A stretch of DNA of 64,000 nt from Bugula neritina (taxonomy: Eukaryota > Bryozoa > Gymnolaemata > Cheilostomatida > Bugulidae): contig OZ037766.1 of NCBI GenBank assembly GCA_964035545.1, positions 27,917,673 to 27,981,672 on the forward strand, written 5' to 3'. The position numbers and the translations under genes are program-made. Below the pieces are notes generated by a model that saw only the letters and a list, made by a program, of their open reading frames with translations, had not been told where the DNA came from and did no database searches. Below are positions 14,270 to 24,700 of the stretch, piece by piece (the stretch's first letter is position 1; each line of letters starts with the position of its first letter).

Positions 14270-17200
14270 GAATTTCCTTCTTGGGGTCACATCTTCATTA
14301 CCCCAAAAAGTGTTATAAAAGTTTAGATTTAAGTTTCAATGAGGTATGCCATATCCTTTTTGAAGCTTAACCCATAAATCTTTATTAAAAATTTTTTTTG
14401 GCCGACAAGTTTTCATCAGCCTTTAGATATTAGAAGCTTACAACTTTTTCTGCTCTTAATAATATAAGATCTCAAGCTAAAGCAAAAAAACTGAAATAAT
14501 TAAAACTCTTTATATGCGGTACTTAAGATTAAATCTATGTATGTATGTTTGAAATTCTATTATACCTTTACTTTTGTATAAAATGATTTCTATGAATACA
14601 AAAGCCTTGGCAGAACTTAGCAAAGCTTATAGTTTTTTTGATTTGGTGGATAAAATTTAAGACAGAAATTTATCAAAGGGATAAGAATATGTGACCTATT
14701 CTATAAAATATTGAATAGAACTTCCTTCTTGGCAGCTCATGACACTTTATTATCAGCTTTTCAGAATTAAATTCTAACTTGATGACTTGCATAAGAAACC
14801 TGAGTAATTGAGCAAGGAACCTAAGCTGGGTGAAAACAATGTGCTAAGTTTAATAACATTAGCAAAAGTTTGAAGTTATCAAAATTGTAATTATTAATTG
14901 TATATTTAGATTAATGCTTTAACTTAAGCTATTATTATAATTTATTAAAAGCATCAATTGTCAATTGTTTCTTGTTGGCATTATTTGCGGAGAAATAATA
15001 TATCATGGGCTGTGAAATGTTAGTTTCTCATTATTTGAGTTGATCCTAAAAAAGTAAAATCGCCTGAGCATTGAAATAAAAAATATTAGCCTAATCAACA
15101 TTAAATAGATGAATGGATAATTTGGGTTAGCTCCGTTTAAATGTAATTTTTTGCAGCACATCAATAGTACTTAGTCTTTTAATTATTTTTCATAATCCGC
15201 AGTTTCAGATGTTTTGTGTTGCAAATTTTCTTTACAAGTGTTTATCAACCCTTACAGAATATAAGCTTGAAACATTTTTGTGCTCTTAATATCATAGAAC
15301 TCAGACTACATCCAGCAAGAAGGAACTAAAAGTAACTAAAATCTTCTTCCTAAGATTAGATCGATGTATGCATGTTTAAAATTCTATAACTTTTACTTTG
15401 TATGACATGATTTCTATGAATACAAATATTTTTGACAAAACTTCGCAAAGTTTGAAATGATTTGATTTGGTGGATAAGATGTAGGACTGAGATTTATCAA
15501 AAAGATAAGATTGTGAATTTATTCTATAAAAATATCAAATAGAACTTTCTTTCTTAGCTCATAACACTTTTGTGATTAGTCTCTAATGAATATAAGCTTT
15601 CAAATGCATTTCTATTTTTATTCAATAAGAACTCAGACTACAACAAGAAGGAACCAAAATAACTAAAATGCCTTATATGGTGCTTAGGATTAAATCTACA
15701 TACTCATGTTTAAAATTTTATATCCTTTATACTTTGTATGAAATGATTTCTATGAATCGAAAAGTTTTGGTAGAAGAAAACCTAGCTTTGTTTGAAACCA
15801 TTCGACATGACGAATAAAGTTTAGAACTGAGATTTATCAACACAATAAGATTGTGTGATTTATTCTATAAAATATTTAACACAATTTCCTTCTTGGCACA
15901 TGACACTTTTTTATTAGCTTAAATTATAAATGTATATAATGGAATCTGACTGCAAAGAGGAGGTCAAAAACTAAGTTTTTATAACACCTTAGCAACATTC
16001 TTTCAAAGGGTGCACTGAGAATTTAGCTGAAGCATTCTTCTTACTTAAATCAGAAGCTAGACTAGATAATTCCTATTATATATACAAATTCTCAGCATTG
16101 AGATTGCTTCTAAAAGATAGGATTGTGATTTTCATGTGAAGAAAGTCAACTGCTTTAACTTCCTTCTTGGCTGAGTGTTTGCTAAAGATTTTGCATGTTT
16201 GAAAAAATTGAGTATCAACAAAACTTTTAAGCAATATTTCAGTAGCCTATATACCTGCACTTTAACATAGAGCTTACTGCAAACATAACTTTTAAATGCA
16301 AATCATCATTTTGAACTGCATTACACTGTAGATCAAAATATCTTTGTAGTATATGTAATTGGGAGTGTTCTTCAAATAGCATTCCTTCCTAAGATGACGA
16401 TAAAGAAATATTATACTTTGAGCTGGCTAAACTATATGTTCAGTTTTTGTTCTTTTTTACCAAGCGACTAAAATAAAATGGCAACCCTAAAAATCATGTA
16501 CGCGAAGCTGGAACAAGTTATAAAGTTGTTAGTATATAGAAAACATTATAGTGTTTGCATCACTGCTGAAAAGTTTGAAATTATCAGAATTGTAATTAAA
16601 AACTATATATAACATAAATCTTTTTAGTAGCAATGTAGGACGTCTGTACAAAAAAAACGAAATGACAAGTTTTAATTGTCATATTGTATAGTTGAAGCCA
16701 AAATCAGTTTGTACAAAGATTTAACAACCTAAAGCATTATAAGCATGCATATACAGTTACTTAGTTTATTACTATAAAAGCCACCTTTATATAAAAAAGA
16801 GGAAGTTGATTAGAACTTTCTTTTTTGGCTAACAAGTTTTTATCAGCCCTTATAGAATATAAGCTAGCTTGCAACCTGTTTCCCTGCTTGTAATATTATA
16901 GGCACTCACACGTTACAACCAAAAGAAACAAAAGTAACTAAACATTATAAATTGGTGTTTAAGGTTAGATCTACATATATATGCATGTTTGAAATTCCAC
17001 ATTATTCACTTTGTAGGACATGATTTCTATAAAAACAAGAATATTGGTAAAATCTAACATGATTTACAACTATTTGAATTAGTGGATTCAATGTAGAACT
17101 GAGCTTCATCTATAAGATAATATTGTTTGATTTATTCTATTAAATATTTGTTAGAACTTCCTTTTTGGCTCATGACACATAATTATTAGCTTTTACTGAA

Positions 17201-17875
17201 TATAATAAGTTTTTATGATGCATTTCTTTTTTTTATTCCATATATAAGAACTCATGTTAAACCAAGAAGGAACCAAAACAACTAAAACTCTTTATATGGT
17301 GCTTAGGATTAGATCTACACATATATGCATGTTTGAACTCTTATATATCCTTTATTATACTTTGTATGACATGATTTCTATGAATACAAATGTCTTGGCA
17401 GAACCTCAAAAGGTTTGAAACTATTTGACTTGGTGGATAAAATGTAGGACTGATATTTATCAACGAGATAAGATTATGTGTTTTATTATATAAAATATTT
17501 ATATAATAGAACTTCCTTCTTGGCTTATGACACAATATTATCAGCCCATCACTGGTGTTAGTTTAATAATGTGGGCTTGAAAGATGTATTTCTGTTTTTA
17601 TTGCTTATATAAGAACTCAGGTTAAATCAAGAAGGAACTAAAGTAACTAAGATTCTCTATATGGTACTTAAGATTAGATCTATATGTATGTATGTTTGAA
17701 ATTCTATATCTTTTATACTTTGTATGAAATGATTTCCATAAATACAAAAGTTTTGGTAGAACCTAGCAAGGTTTGAAACCATTTGACTTGGTGGATAAAA
17801 TGTAAGACTGAGATTTATCAACAAGATAATATTGTGTGTTTTATTCTATAAAATATATAACAGAACTTCCTTCTT
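14270..17875 (+). repeat. ~355-bp satellite array
   Basis: Diverged tandem units carry the landmarks 'acttccttcttggc', 'ctcatgacac', 'gaaggaac(c/t)aaa', 'ctttgtatgaaatgatttc' and 'ggtggataaaatgta'. The clearest units start near 16805, 17158, 17513 and 17868, about 355 bp apart; others are shortened. The array resumes at 18633 after an inserted element, and an inverted block lies at 3330-4870. Confidence 0.85.
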
Positions 17876-18632
17876 CACAGGATAGTTAAGGGCATCCTCA
17901 CTAAGAATATCATAAATTTCTCTCAAAATGTAGTTTAGGTTTTTGAATAATATTGCTCTGTGGGTGGCATGCGTGCTGCCTACTTGCAATTGTTTAGCCT
18001 AAGATCAAACTACAACCAATAAGCAGCAACCTCCATTAGGGCTGCGTTATTTATCAACATTCCATTATGGGTGCTACATAAACAAAGTACAAAGCGAGGT
18101 ATTCATTATAGCCTGCCAGCTAGCAAGCCTGTAATTAGTATGTACGTGCCAATATCTTCTCATCCCTACGTGCTCATTGAAGCGTGAAGTGCTGAGCGCT
18201 GCTAATTACCCATGAAAAAACATGGCATTTTCAGTGTGTAAATCACCAATTTATGGGAAATCTAGGAGAGTTATTGGAAAAAGAAAAAAATTTGCCCTGG
18301 AGAAATATCTCAGGATTCCAGCAGTGCAATTTTTATTCAGATATCATGCTTTGCTGCTGGGATATTTTACTGGTACTGAAAAGTCAGCTTTTCAGGCAAA
18401 ATTGGCCAAAATTGAGCAGTTTTTTTGTCTATAACTTTGCAAAAAAAATGAAAATTGAAATTTCCAAAAAATTTGCACAGGGGAAAAAGAAGATCTACAA
18501 TATAGTTTTTAAATTTTGACTCTAGCACAATTAGGTGAGATTTTATTTTACTGGTACTAAATTCTTATATGATTACAATGCAAACCTCAGCAAGGCAGTT
18601 GCAGCTAAAAGGTTGCCCTTAACTATCCTGTG
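17876..18632. mobile_element. 757-bp TIR element inserted in the satellite
   Basis: Terminal inverted repeats of about 19 bp (CACAGGATAGTTAAGGGCA and its complement) bound a unique segment. It interrupts a satellite unit in the middle of the conserved 'cttccttcttggc' word, so both ends are certain; the shared bases suggest a 2-bp TT duplication. Short ORFs inside (18222-18519) have no recognisable motif, so it is probably a non-autonomous DNA transposon of unassigned superfamily. Confidence 0.8.
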
Positions 18633-19060
18633 TTGGCGCATAGCAATTTTTTATCAGCCTAAATTATATATAAGTGATATAATAAACTCGGACCACAAAG
18701 AGGTCAAAAACTAAGTTCTTATAACTTTTTAGCAACATTTTTTTTAAAGGATGCAGCTAGAATTTAACTAAAGCATTCTTCTTGTTTACATCAGAAGCTT
18801 GATTAGCTAATTGATATTATATATATGAGTTCTCAGCATTGAGATTGTTTCTAAAAGATAAGATTGAAAGTTTACTTGAAAGAAAGTCAATTACTCTAAC
18901 TTCCTTCTGGACTGAGTAATTGCTAAAGTTTTGCACGTTTAAAAAAAATTGACTACCAACAATAAGTTAGCTAATATTTCAGTATGCAGTTCAACATAGA
19001 GCTTACTGTAAATGTATTTTTATTGATAATCATCATTATTTTTTGAACTGCAACAGACCT
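18633..19060 (+). repeat. Satellite array, continuation
   Basis: The satellite resumes with 'ttggcgcatagc...atcagcc' directly after the inserted TIR element and contains further landmarks such as 'aacttccttctggactgag' near 18898. Units here are more diverged. Confidence 0.75.
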
Positions 19061-20232
19061 ACCACCATTGTTTGTATTGTACATTTTGTAGAGAGGATAA
19101 AGTGATATATACTCTGAGCTGAGCTGACAACCTTTTCTCTTGACTTCATCCAGTAAATAAATTCAAAAACAATGACAAAAATTACTATTTTAAAAATATT
19201 CAACCAAAGCTACAACCCCTGTAGCATATTTTAATAATAATATAAAATTGTTATTGTAGAATTCACTATATTGAATATTTTCCTTATACCTAAAAATTTG
19301 AAGTTATCAAAATTTTAATTAGTGACAATGTATTAGAGCTGCTATAATAAAAACTATATTGTTATTCTTTATAAACAAGGTTATTTAAAGCTAGCTTGTT
19401 GAATGCAAGTTCCAGATTTTTAGCTACCAAAATTTATTTCTGGTTTTAATATTACTATGGACCAGTTAGAGAAAAAAAAATTGAAACTTACATTTTATCT
19501 GTTGTGCAAGAGAAATGTTATAGTTTTGTTTACAAAATTATATAGCTAATAATTTGTATGGTTCCAATGAGGTTACATCAAGGAAGGCCGACCAGCTTTG
19601 ACAGATATTTTTTTCTAAATTTACTTTTATTCAAGTAGTGCTTGATTTATAATTTTTTTCTTGGAAACATACATAGTTTGGATGAGTTCTAATCAAATGT
19701 AAGCTAATAAAATGGCATTACAATTATGAAGTTGTTTAAGTTTCGTTTTATCAAGCAGTCATTCTAAAATTAGAGTAACTATATTATAGCAGTGTCATAC
19801 AATTTTTCTTGCTTGATAAAGGATCAGACCTTAAAGAATATAAGCCCAATGATATCACTCTATTAGTTCTACTGACATCCGTTTATAATAGCTAGTGCAA
19901 ACCATTTCTTTGTTAGTTGAGATACTCATCTCACAAAATTTTAATCATTATACAATTTAAGATTATAGCTGTAACTTTCTTTTTACTAAGAAGCATCATA
20001 GCGTAACATTTTTTCTGCTATTACTAAAACACCTTATAATTTGCTCTAATTAATTTTCAAGTCGAAATAATAAGGTTTTGCTTGTCAATTCAACTTTATA
20101 AGTATTTAAAAAAATTTTTGACCCATGACTCAAACCCCTTCAACCAATTACTTTTAAAAAAAATTAACACCTGCAAATGGCTTGCAAATTACTTTTTTTT
20201 AGTATTTGGTTGTCTATAGATAAAGAAAGTTA

Positions 20233-20238
<6 letters not shown>
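19061..20238. other. Intergenic stretch, no gene seen
   Basis: AT-rich sequence between the satellite and the retrotransposon, with no recognisable exon or RNA gene. Confidence 0.45.

Positions 20239-20321
<83 letters not shown>
20239..20321. repeat. (CA)n-(TA)n microsatellite
   Basis: A CA tract (20239-20265) runs into a TA tract that ends exactly at the left LTR. The TA tract resumes after the right LTR at 24638. Confidence 0.95.
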
Positions 20322-20324
<3 letters not shown>

Positions 20325-20834
20325 CACAAATTCTGAGTGTACATATATCTATAGACCTACCAGGTTTTTCCTAATGATTATACAGGAATGTTCATAAATA
20401 TTCTAGATTGATCAAAGAGATGGGTCATTGTTCATTGTTATTTTCATTAGTCATGTTAACTACTGTCCAGCAATGTAAACAAGGTATTGCGCAATAATTG
20501 CGAAATAACCATGGAAATTCCAATGTTTTGTTTTGTTTTTCTATAAATAGTATTGGCATGTGGGGAATGTTTTCTACTAGAATCTTCTGTACTGGAATGC
20601 TTGAGAATATTCTAGAGCTTTTTGTTTACTATAAATACTGAGGCAGTTGTGTTTACAGTTCAGTTCATTCTCGGAGTTCATTTTTATAAATTCATCTGTG
20701 CATATCTTACTGAAGAAATAAAGTCTACTCTATTTACTCTCAACTGGATTAGCAAGCTGTATGCTACTTGTCTCTATACTTCTGACTACCAGACTTTTCG
20801 AACTCGTCACACTGCTACCTACAGTTTTGTGACA
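20322..20834 (+). repeat. Left LTR (513 bp)
   Basis: Starts TGTCACAA and ends GTGACA. It contains TATA boxes (tataaata at about 20541 and 20630), an aataaa signal near 20717 and an array of heat-shock-element-like units at 20595-20617. It matches the right LTR over its full length. Confidence 0.95.
20595..20617 (+). promoter_or_regulatory. Heat-shock-element-like array in LTR
   Basis: Five 3-bp units (GAA, CTT, GAA, TTC, GAG) occur at exact 5-bp steps in alternating orientation, matching the nGAAn logic of HSF binding sites with two imperfect units. A further GAAtcTTC lies just upstream near 20580, and a TATA box (ctataaata) follows about 12 bp downstream. HSF binding is inference. Confidence 0.5.
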
Positions 20835-20855
20835 ATTGGGGGCTGCTCCGGGAAG
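20835..20855 (+). other. Primer-binding site
   Basis: Immediately 3' of the left LTR, after 'at', the sequence tgggggctgctccggga resembles retroviral PBSs complementary to the 3' end of tRNA-Pro, differing by a local CG/GC swap. The tRNA assignment is tentative. Confidence 0.5.
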
Positions 20856-20930
20856 TCTCAGTCGCACACAGGGAAGTTATTAGTTACAACGTGAGTATAC
20901 ACAGGATTAATTAACAGTTGTTGAGACATT

Positions 20931-23900
20931 ATGGCGTTGTTGGAGAGAGTGACACAGATGGGTAAAGACCTTGGGTTGGTGGAGGACAAGCTCATAGCTT
21001 TTGTTGAAAAGAACCTACCCATTGTTGCTGCACAAGAAGAAAAAGAAAAGGACCGAGAGGAACGTAGATTAGAGCGTGAGGCAGAAAAGATCAGGCAAGA
21101 GAATGAGAAAGCCTTAATGGAGATCAAGATAAAAGCTGATCAGGAGGCAATGGCATTCAAGGTTAAAGCTGATCAGGAGGCAATGGCACTCAAGGTTAAA
21201 GCTGACCAGGAGGCAGAAGAGAGAAGACAACGACATGAATTAGATATGGAAAAGCTGAAAGCTGACACAAGTTTGGAGCACTCAAGACATGAGAGCACCA
21301 GGTTAGAAATAGCTAACAAACCAAAACCAAAAATACCATTCTTTGATGAGAAGGTGGACGAAATGGATAGCTATTTAGAGCGGTTCGAGTGGGTTGCCGA
21401 AGGATGTAACTGGGACAAGGGAGATTGGCCCTACCATCTCAGTCAGTACCTAAGGGGTACAGCAACAGAAGCTTACATCCGGTTATCACCTACCGACCGT
21501 AGAGATTATAAAAAAGTCAAAGAAGCCTTGTTGGAGCGCTTTAACTTGACTCAAGAGGGCTACAGAAAAAAGCTCAGAGAGGCAGAAGCTTACGAAGATG
21601 AAACTCCTGCCCAACTATTCACTAGGATAGAAACTTATGTGCACAAGTGGGTAGAACTTTCAGGGGGCATGGACATAGCCAAACTAGTGGCGACTGAACA
21701 ATTTATATCATCATGCCCAGACGACCTAGCTGTGCATTTAAAGCAAAGTTCTTACAACAGCAGTGAGGATATGTGTGATGCAGCGTCACTGTTTTTGCAC
21801 GCCCGTGGAAGAAAACTAGCAAAGACTAAGAAAACTAATATAAAAAGGATGGAAAACACACCCACCGGTAGCATGAATGCTGAACAAGGAAGTAAAAGCG
21901 ATGGGGCATGCTTCATCTGCAAAGATAAGTCACACATTGCTCGTAACTGCCCACGGCGAGGGAAGAAGTACTGTTCACATTGCAAGATGAACAACCACAA
22001 TACTTCAGACTGCAGAAAGTATGGTGGAAGGTCAGTGCATGCTGCTGCTGCAATAGCGACTACTCCGAATAAGACTGTGGTCACAGATCCAGGAATCTCA
22101 TCTAAAGTGGAAGAACCTACGGAAATCACAGTTAATGGTAAAAAGTTTGTCAACGCTGCTGTCTGCAAGAATGGACCTAAATTCAAAGATGGGGGCACAG
22201 CGATATTTGATGCGGAAGTCAATGGCCAACGAGCTACTGTAATGCGCGACACCGGCTGTGGTTGCATTGTAGTCAATGCAAAGTATGTGCAACCTCAACA
22301 TTTAACTGGAGAATCAGTTTATCTGAATATGGCTGATGCAAGTGTTAGAGAGGCTCAATGGGCACTTATCTCAGTACGCTCACCATTTTACAATGGTGTC
22401 GTCAAAGCTGCAGTAATGGACAAGACGATTTGTGACCTGCTTATTGGGAATGTGGATGGAGCGAGATCAGCTGACCAGCCCCTGGAAAACTGGAAGGACT
22501 GCGCCGTAACCACAAGAGCTCAAGCTGTCAAGGAGAAGTCAGGAGACAAACCACTGATGATTGATTCAAATGCTAACCCATTAAGTATAGGGAAAGATGA
22601 AATAGCCAGACTGCAGAGGGATGACCCCACATTGGAGCGTTTCTTCGATGCAAAGGAAGTGAAGGAGAAAAAGGGATGCACCACTAGGTTTGTGGTGAGG
22701 AATAAGATTCTGTACCGTGAGTACACCGACTCGAAGTCTGTCAGTGTAAAACCTGTTAAACAACTCATGGTACCCAGTTCTCTGAGGAAGGAAGTTCTAC
22801 AGAAAGCTCATGACTGCATAATGAGCGGACACCTAGGAGTAAAGAAAACCACTGATAGAGTACTTTCCAACTTCTTCTGGCCAGGACTAAACGGAGATGT
22901 CGTACGTTTCTGTCAATCATGTGACATTTGCCAGAAGACGGTGAAAAAAGGCTCAGTCATGAAAGTTCCAGTACAGGAAACTCCACTAATTGACACCCCA
23001 TTCAAGAGATGTGCAATAGACCTAATCGGACCAATTAACCCTCCAAGTGAGAAAGGACACCGCTACATCCTAACTTTAGTTGACTATGCTACAAGATATC
23101 CTGAAGCTACACCATTAAAGAACATTGACTCAGCTACTGTAGCTGAAGCGCTGCTTGACATATACAGTCGTGTTGGGATACCAGAGGAGGTGATAAGCGA
23201 TCAAGGAACTCAATTTATCTCGGACTACATGAAAGAGTTTACCAGATTACTTGACATGCGACAACTTCCTACCTCACCATACCATGCAATGGCCAATGGA
23301 CTTGTGGAAAAGTTCAACGGAACCCTCAAGAGTATGTTAAAAAAGTTGTGTGCTAAAGAGCCAAGACAGTGGCATCGGTTCATCAATGCGGCTCTATTTG
23401 CATATAGAGAAGTCCCACAGGAATCAACAGGCTTCGCCCCATTCGAGTTACTCTATGGAAGAACTGTGCGTGGACCAATGTACATCCTGCGACAACTTTG
23501 GACAAAAGAAGACACTGCCGATGAAGTCAAGACCTGCTATCAACATGTTTTTGAATTGAGAGAGCGTTTAGATGACATGATGGAAATGGCACTAGCTTCG
23601 CTAAAAGACAGTCAAAAAAGATACAAACACTATTTTGACAAGAAAGCTAAGCAGAGAGACTTCAAATCTGGTGACAAAGTGCTCATTCTTCTACCTACGG
23701 ATGGAAATAAATTGCTGATGCATTGGCAAGGACCATTCAATATTGAGGAGAAAGTCAGACTGAATGACTACATTATCAACATTAGAGGCAAGAGGAGAAC
23801 ATACCATGCCAACATGCTGAAGAAATATTTTGAGCGGGAGACGCCTACCGACTCTATGACTGGAGCTGTGAGGACTCTAGATGCTGCTGGTGCTGGAATT

Positions 23901-24047
23901 ATTGATTACGATAAGGAAAGAGAAGGCGAAGATGATTTGTTGGATCTGTACAATAAGAAACAACAGAGTGATGAGATGGGATATGTATTCACAAAACTTC
24001 AGGATCAAGGTGGAGTCAATCAAAGGAAAGGACAATGTTGGAGCTGA
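20931..24047 (+). CDS. Gag-protease-integrase polyprotein of LTR retrotransposon
   Basis: 1038 residues. A charged coiled-coil N-terminus (about 30-115) contains a threefold ~11-residue repeat around 'KADQEAM'. A retrotransposon gag domain (about 120-300) precedes two zinc knuckles (about 327-361). The aspartic protease has its catalytic DTG near residue 439. The integrase has an HHCC zinc domain (from about 627, ...GHLG...CDICQ) and a D,D35E core with D696, D757 and E793. No RT motif occurs anywhere in the ORF. The C-terminal ~60 residues are a spacer that runs out of frame into the RNase H remnant at 23990. The protein would package RNA and integrate DNA but needs RT in trans. Confidence 0.9.
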   Translation: MALLERVTQMGKDLGLVEDKLIAFVEKNLPIVAAQEEKEKDREERRLEREAEKIRQENEKALMEIKIKADQEAMAFKVKADQEAMALKVKADQEAEERRQRHELDMEKLKADTSLEHSRHESTRLEIANKPKPKIPFFDEKVDEMDSYLERFEWVAEGCNWDKGDWPYHLSQYLRGTATEAYIRLSPTDRRDYKKVKEALLERFNLTQEGYRKKLREAEAYEDETPAQLFTRIETYVHKWVELSGGMDIAKLVATEQFISSCPDDLAVHLKQSSYNSSEDMCDAASLFLHARGRKLAKTKKTNIKRMENTPTGSMNAEQGSKSDGACFICKDKSHIARNCPRRGKKYCSHCKMNNHNTSDCRKYGGRSVHAAAAIATTPNKTVVTDPGISSKVEEPTEITVNGKKFVNAAVCKNGPKFKDGGTAIFDAEVNGQRATVMRDTGCGCIVVNAKYVQPQHLTGESVYLNMADASVREAQWALISVRSPFYNGVVKAAVMDKTICDLLIGNVDGARSADQPLENWKDCAVTTRAQAVKEKSGDKPLMIDSNANPLSIGKDEIARLQRDDPTLERFFDAKEVKEKKGCTTRFVVRNKILYREYTDSKSVSVKPVKQLMVPSSLRKEVLQKAHDCIMSGHLGVKKTTDRVLSNFFWPGLNGDVVRFCQSCDICQKTVKKGSVMKVPVQETPLIDTPFKRCAIDLIGPINPPSEKGHRYILTLVDYATRYPEATPLKNIDSATVAEALLDIYSRVGIPEEVISDQGTQFISDYMKEFTRLLDMRQLPTSPYHAMANGLVEKFNGTLKSMLKKLCAKEPRQWHRFINAALFAYREVPQESTGFAPFELLYGRTVRGPMYILRQLWTKEDTADEVKTCYQHVFELRERLDDMMEMALASLKDSQKRYKHYFDKKAKQRDFKSGDKVLILLPTDGNKLLMHWQGPFNIEEKVRLNDYIINIRGKRRTYHANMLKKYFERETPTDSMTGAVRTLDAAGAGIIDYDKEREGEDDLLDLYNKKQQSDEMGYVFTKLQDQGGVNQRKGQCWS

Positions 24048-24078
24048 TTATCTAAGCCGAATTGACTCAGAATTTTAA
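23990..24078 (+). pseudogene. RNase H C-terminal remnant
   Basis: In the +1 frame relative to the polyprotein, the segment reads FRIKVESIKGKDNVGADYLSR and ends at a TAA stop (24076-24078). IKGxxNVxADxLSR is the usual end of a Ty3/Gypsy RNase H domain. Everything between integrase and this motif has been deleted, with a frame change at the junction near 23990-24005. Confidence 0.75.
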
Positions 24079-24112
24079 GTAGTTAGGAGAAATGATCAAG
24101 ATAATTTCTCTT

Positions 24113-24124
24113 AGAATGGGGGGT
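24113..24124 (+). other. Polypurine tract
   Basis: The purine run agaatgggggg lies directly before the right LTR and is the expected plus-strand primer. Confidence 0.8.
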
Positions 24125-24633
24125 TGTCACAAATTCTGAGTGTACATATATCTATAGACCTACCAGGTTTTTCCTAATGATTATACAGGAATGTTCATAA
24201 ATATTCTAGATTGATCAAAGAGATGGGTCATTGTTCATTGTTATTTTCATTAGTCATGTTAACTACTGTCCAGCAATGTAAACAAGGTATTGCGCAATAA
24301 TTGCGAAATAACCATGGAAATTCCAATGTTTTGTTTTGTTTTTCTATAAATAGTATTGGCATGTGGGGAATGTTTTCTACTAGAATCTTCTGTACTGGAA
24401 TGCTTGAGAATATTCTAGAGCTTTTTGTTTACTATAAATACTGAGGCAGTTGTGTTTACAGTTCAGTTCATTCTCGGAGTTCATTTTTATAAATTCATCT
24501 GTGCATATCTTACTGAAGAAATAAAGTCTACTCTATTTACTCTCAACTGGATTAGCAAGCTGTATGCTACTTGTCTCTATACTTCTGACTACCAGACTTT
24601 TCGAACTCGTCACACTGCTACCTACAGTTTTGT

Positions 24634-24637
<4 letters not shown>
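24125..24637 (+). repeat. Right LTR (513 bp)
   Basis: Same length and, by eye, same sequence as the left LTR. It ends GTGACA and passes straight into a (TA)n tract, which mirrors the left flank. Confidence 0.95.
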
Positions 24638-24679
<42 letters not shown>

Positions 24680-24700
24680 TATATACATATATATATCTAT
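24638..24700. repeat. (TA)n microsatellite
   Basis: TA tract with two 'ca' interruptions that begins at the right LTR boundary. It is the other half of the tract split by the retrotransposon. Confidence 0.9.

Larger units (their letters stand above)
20322..24637 (+). mobile_element. Ty3/Gypsy (Gmr1-type order) LTR retrotransposon, RT-deleted
   Basis: A 4,316-bp element with 513-bp LTRs (TGTCAC...GTGACA) that appear identical by eye, a primer-binding site, one long gag-protease-integrase ORF and a polypurine tract. Flanking TATAT on both sides fits a 5-bp target duplication, though the (TA)n context makes this weak. Reverse transcriptase and nearly all RNase H are missing. A remnant of the RNase H C-terminus lies downstream of integrase, which implies the ancestral order PR-INT-RT-RH typical of Gmr1-like elements. 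It is a recent, non-autonomous deletion derivative. Confidence 0.92.

Noticed and set aside
14398-14424. Hammerhead-like CTGATGA on the minus strand of the satellite
   Set aside because: The core CTGATGA is present, but no GAAA or compatible stem II/III follows, and other satellite units do not keep it.
18222-18519. Two overlapping ORFs (70 and 88 residues) as a transposase fragment
   Set aside because: No DDE, zinc-finger or other transposase motif; compatible with chance in a non-autonomous element.
21752-22301. Minus-strand ORFs of up to 174 residues in the retrotransposon
   Set aside because: Antisense shadows of the gag-protease coding frame; no motif.
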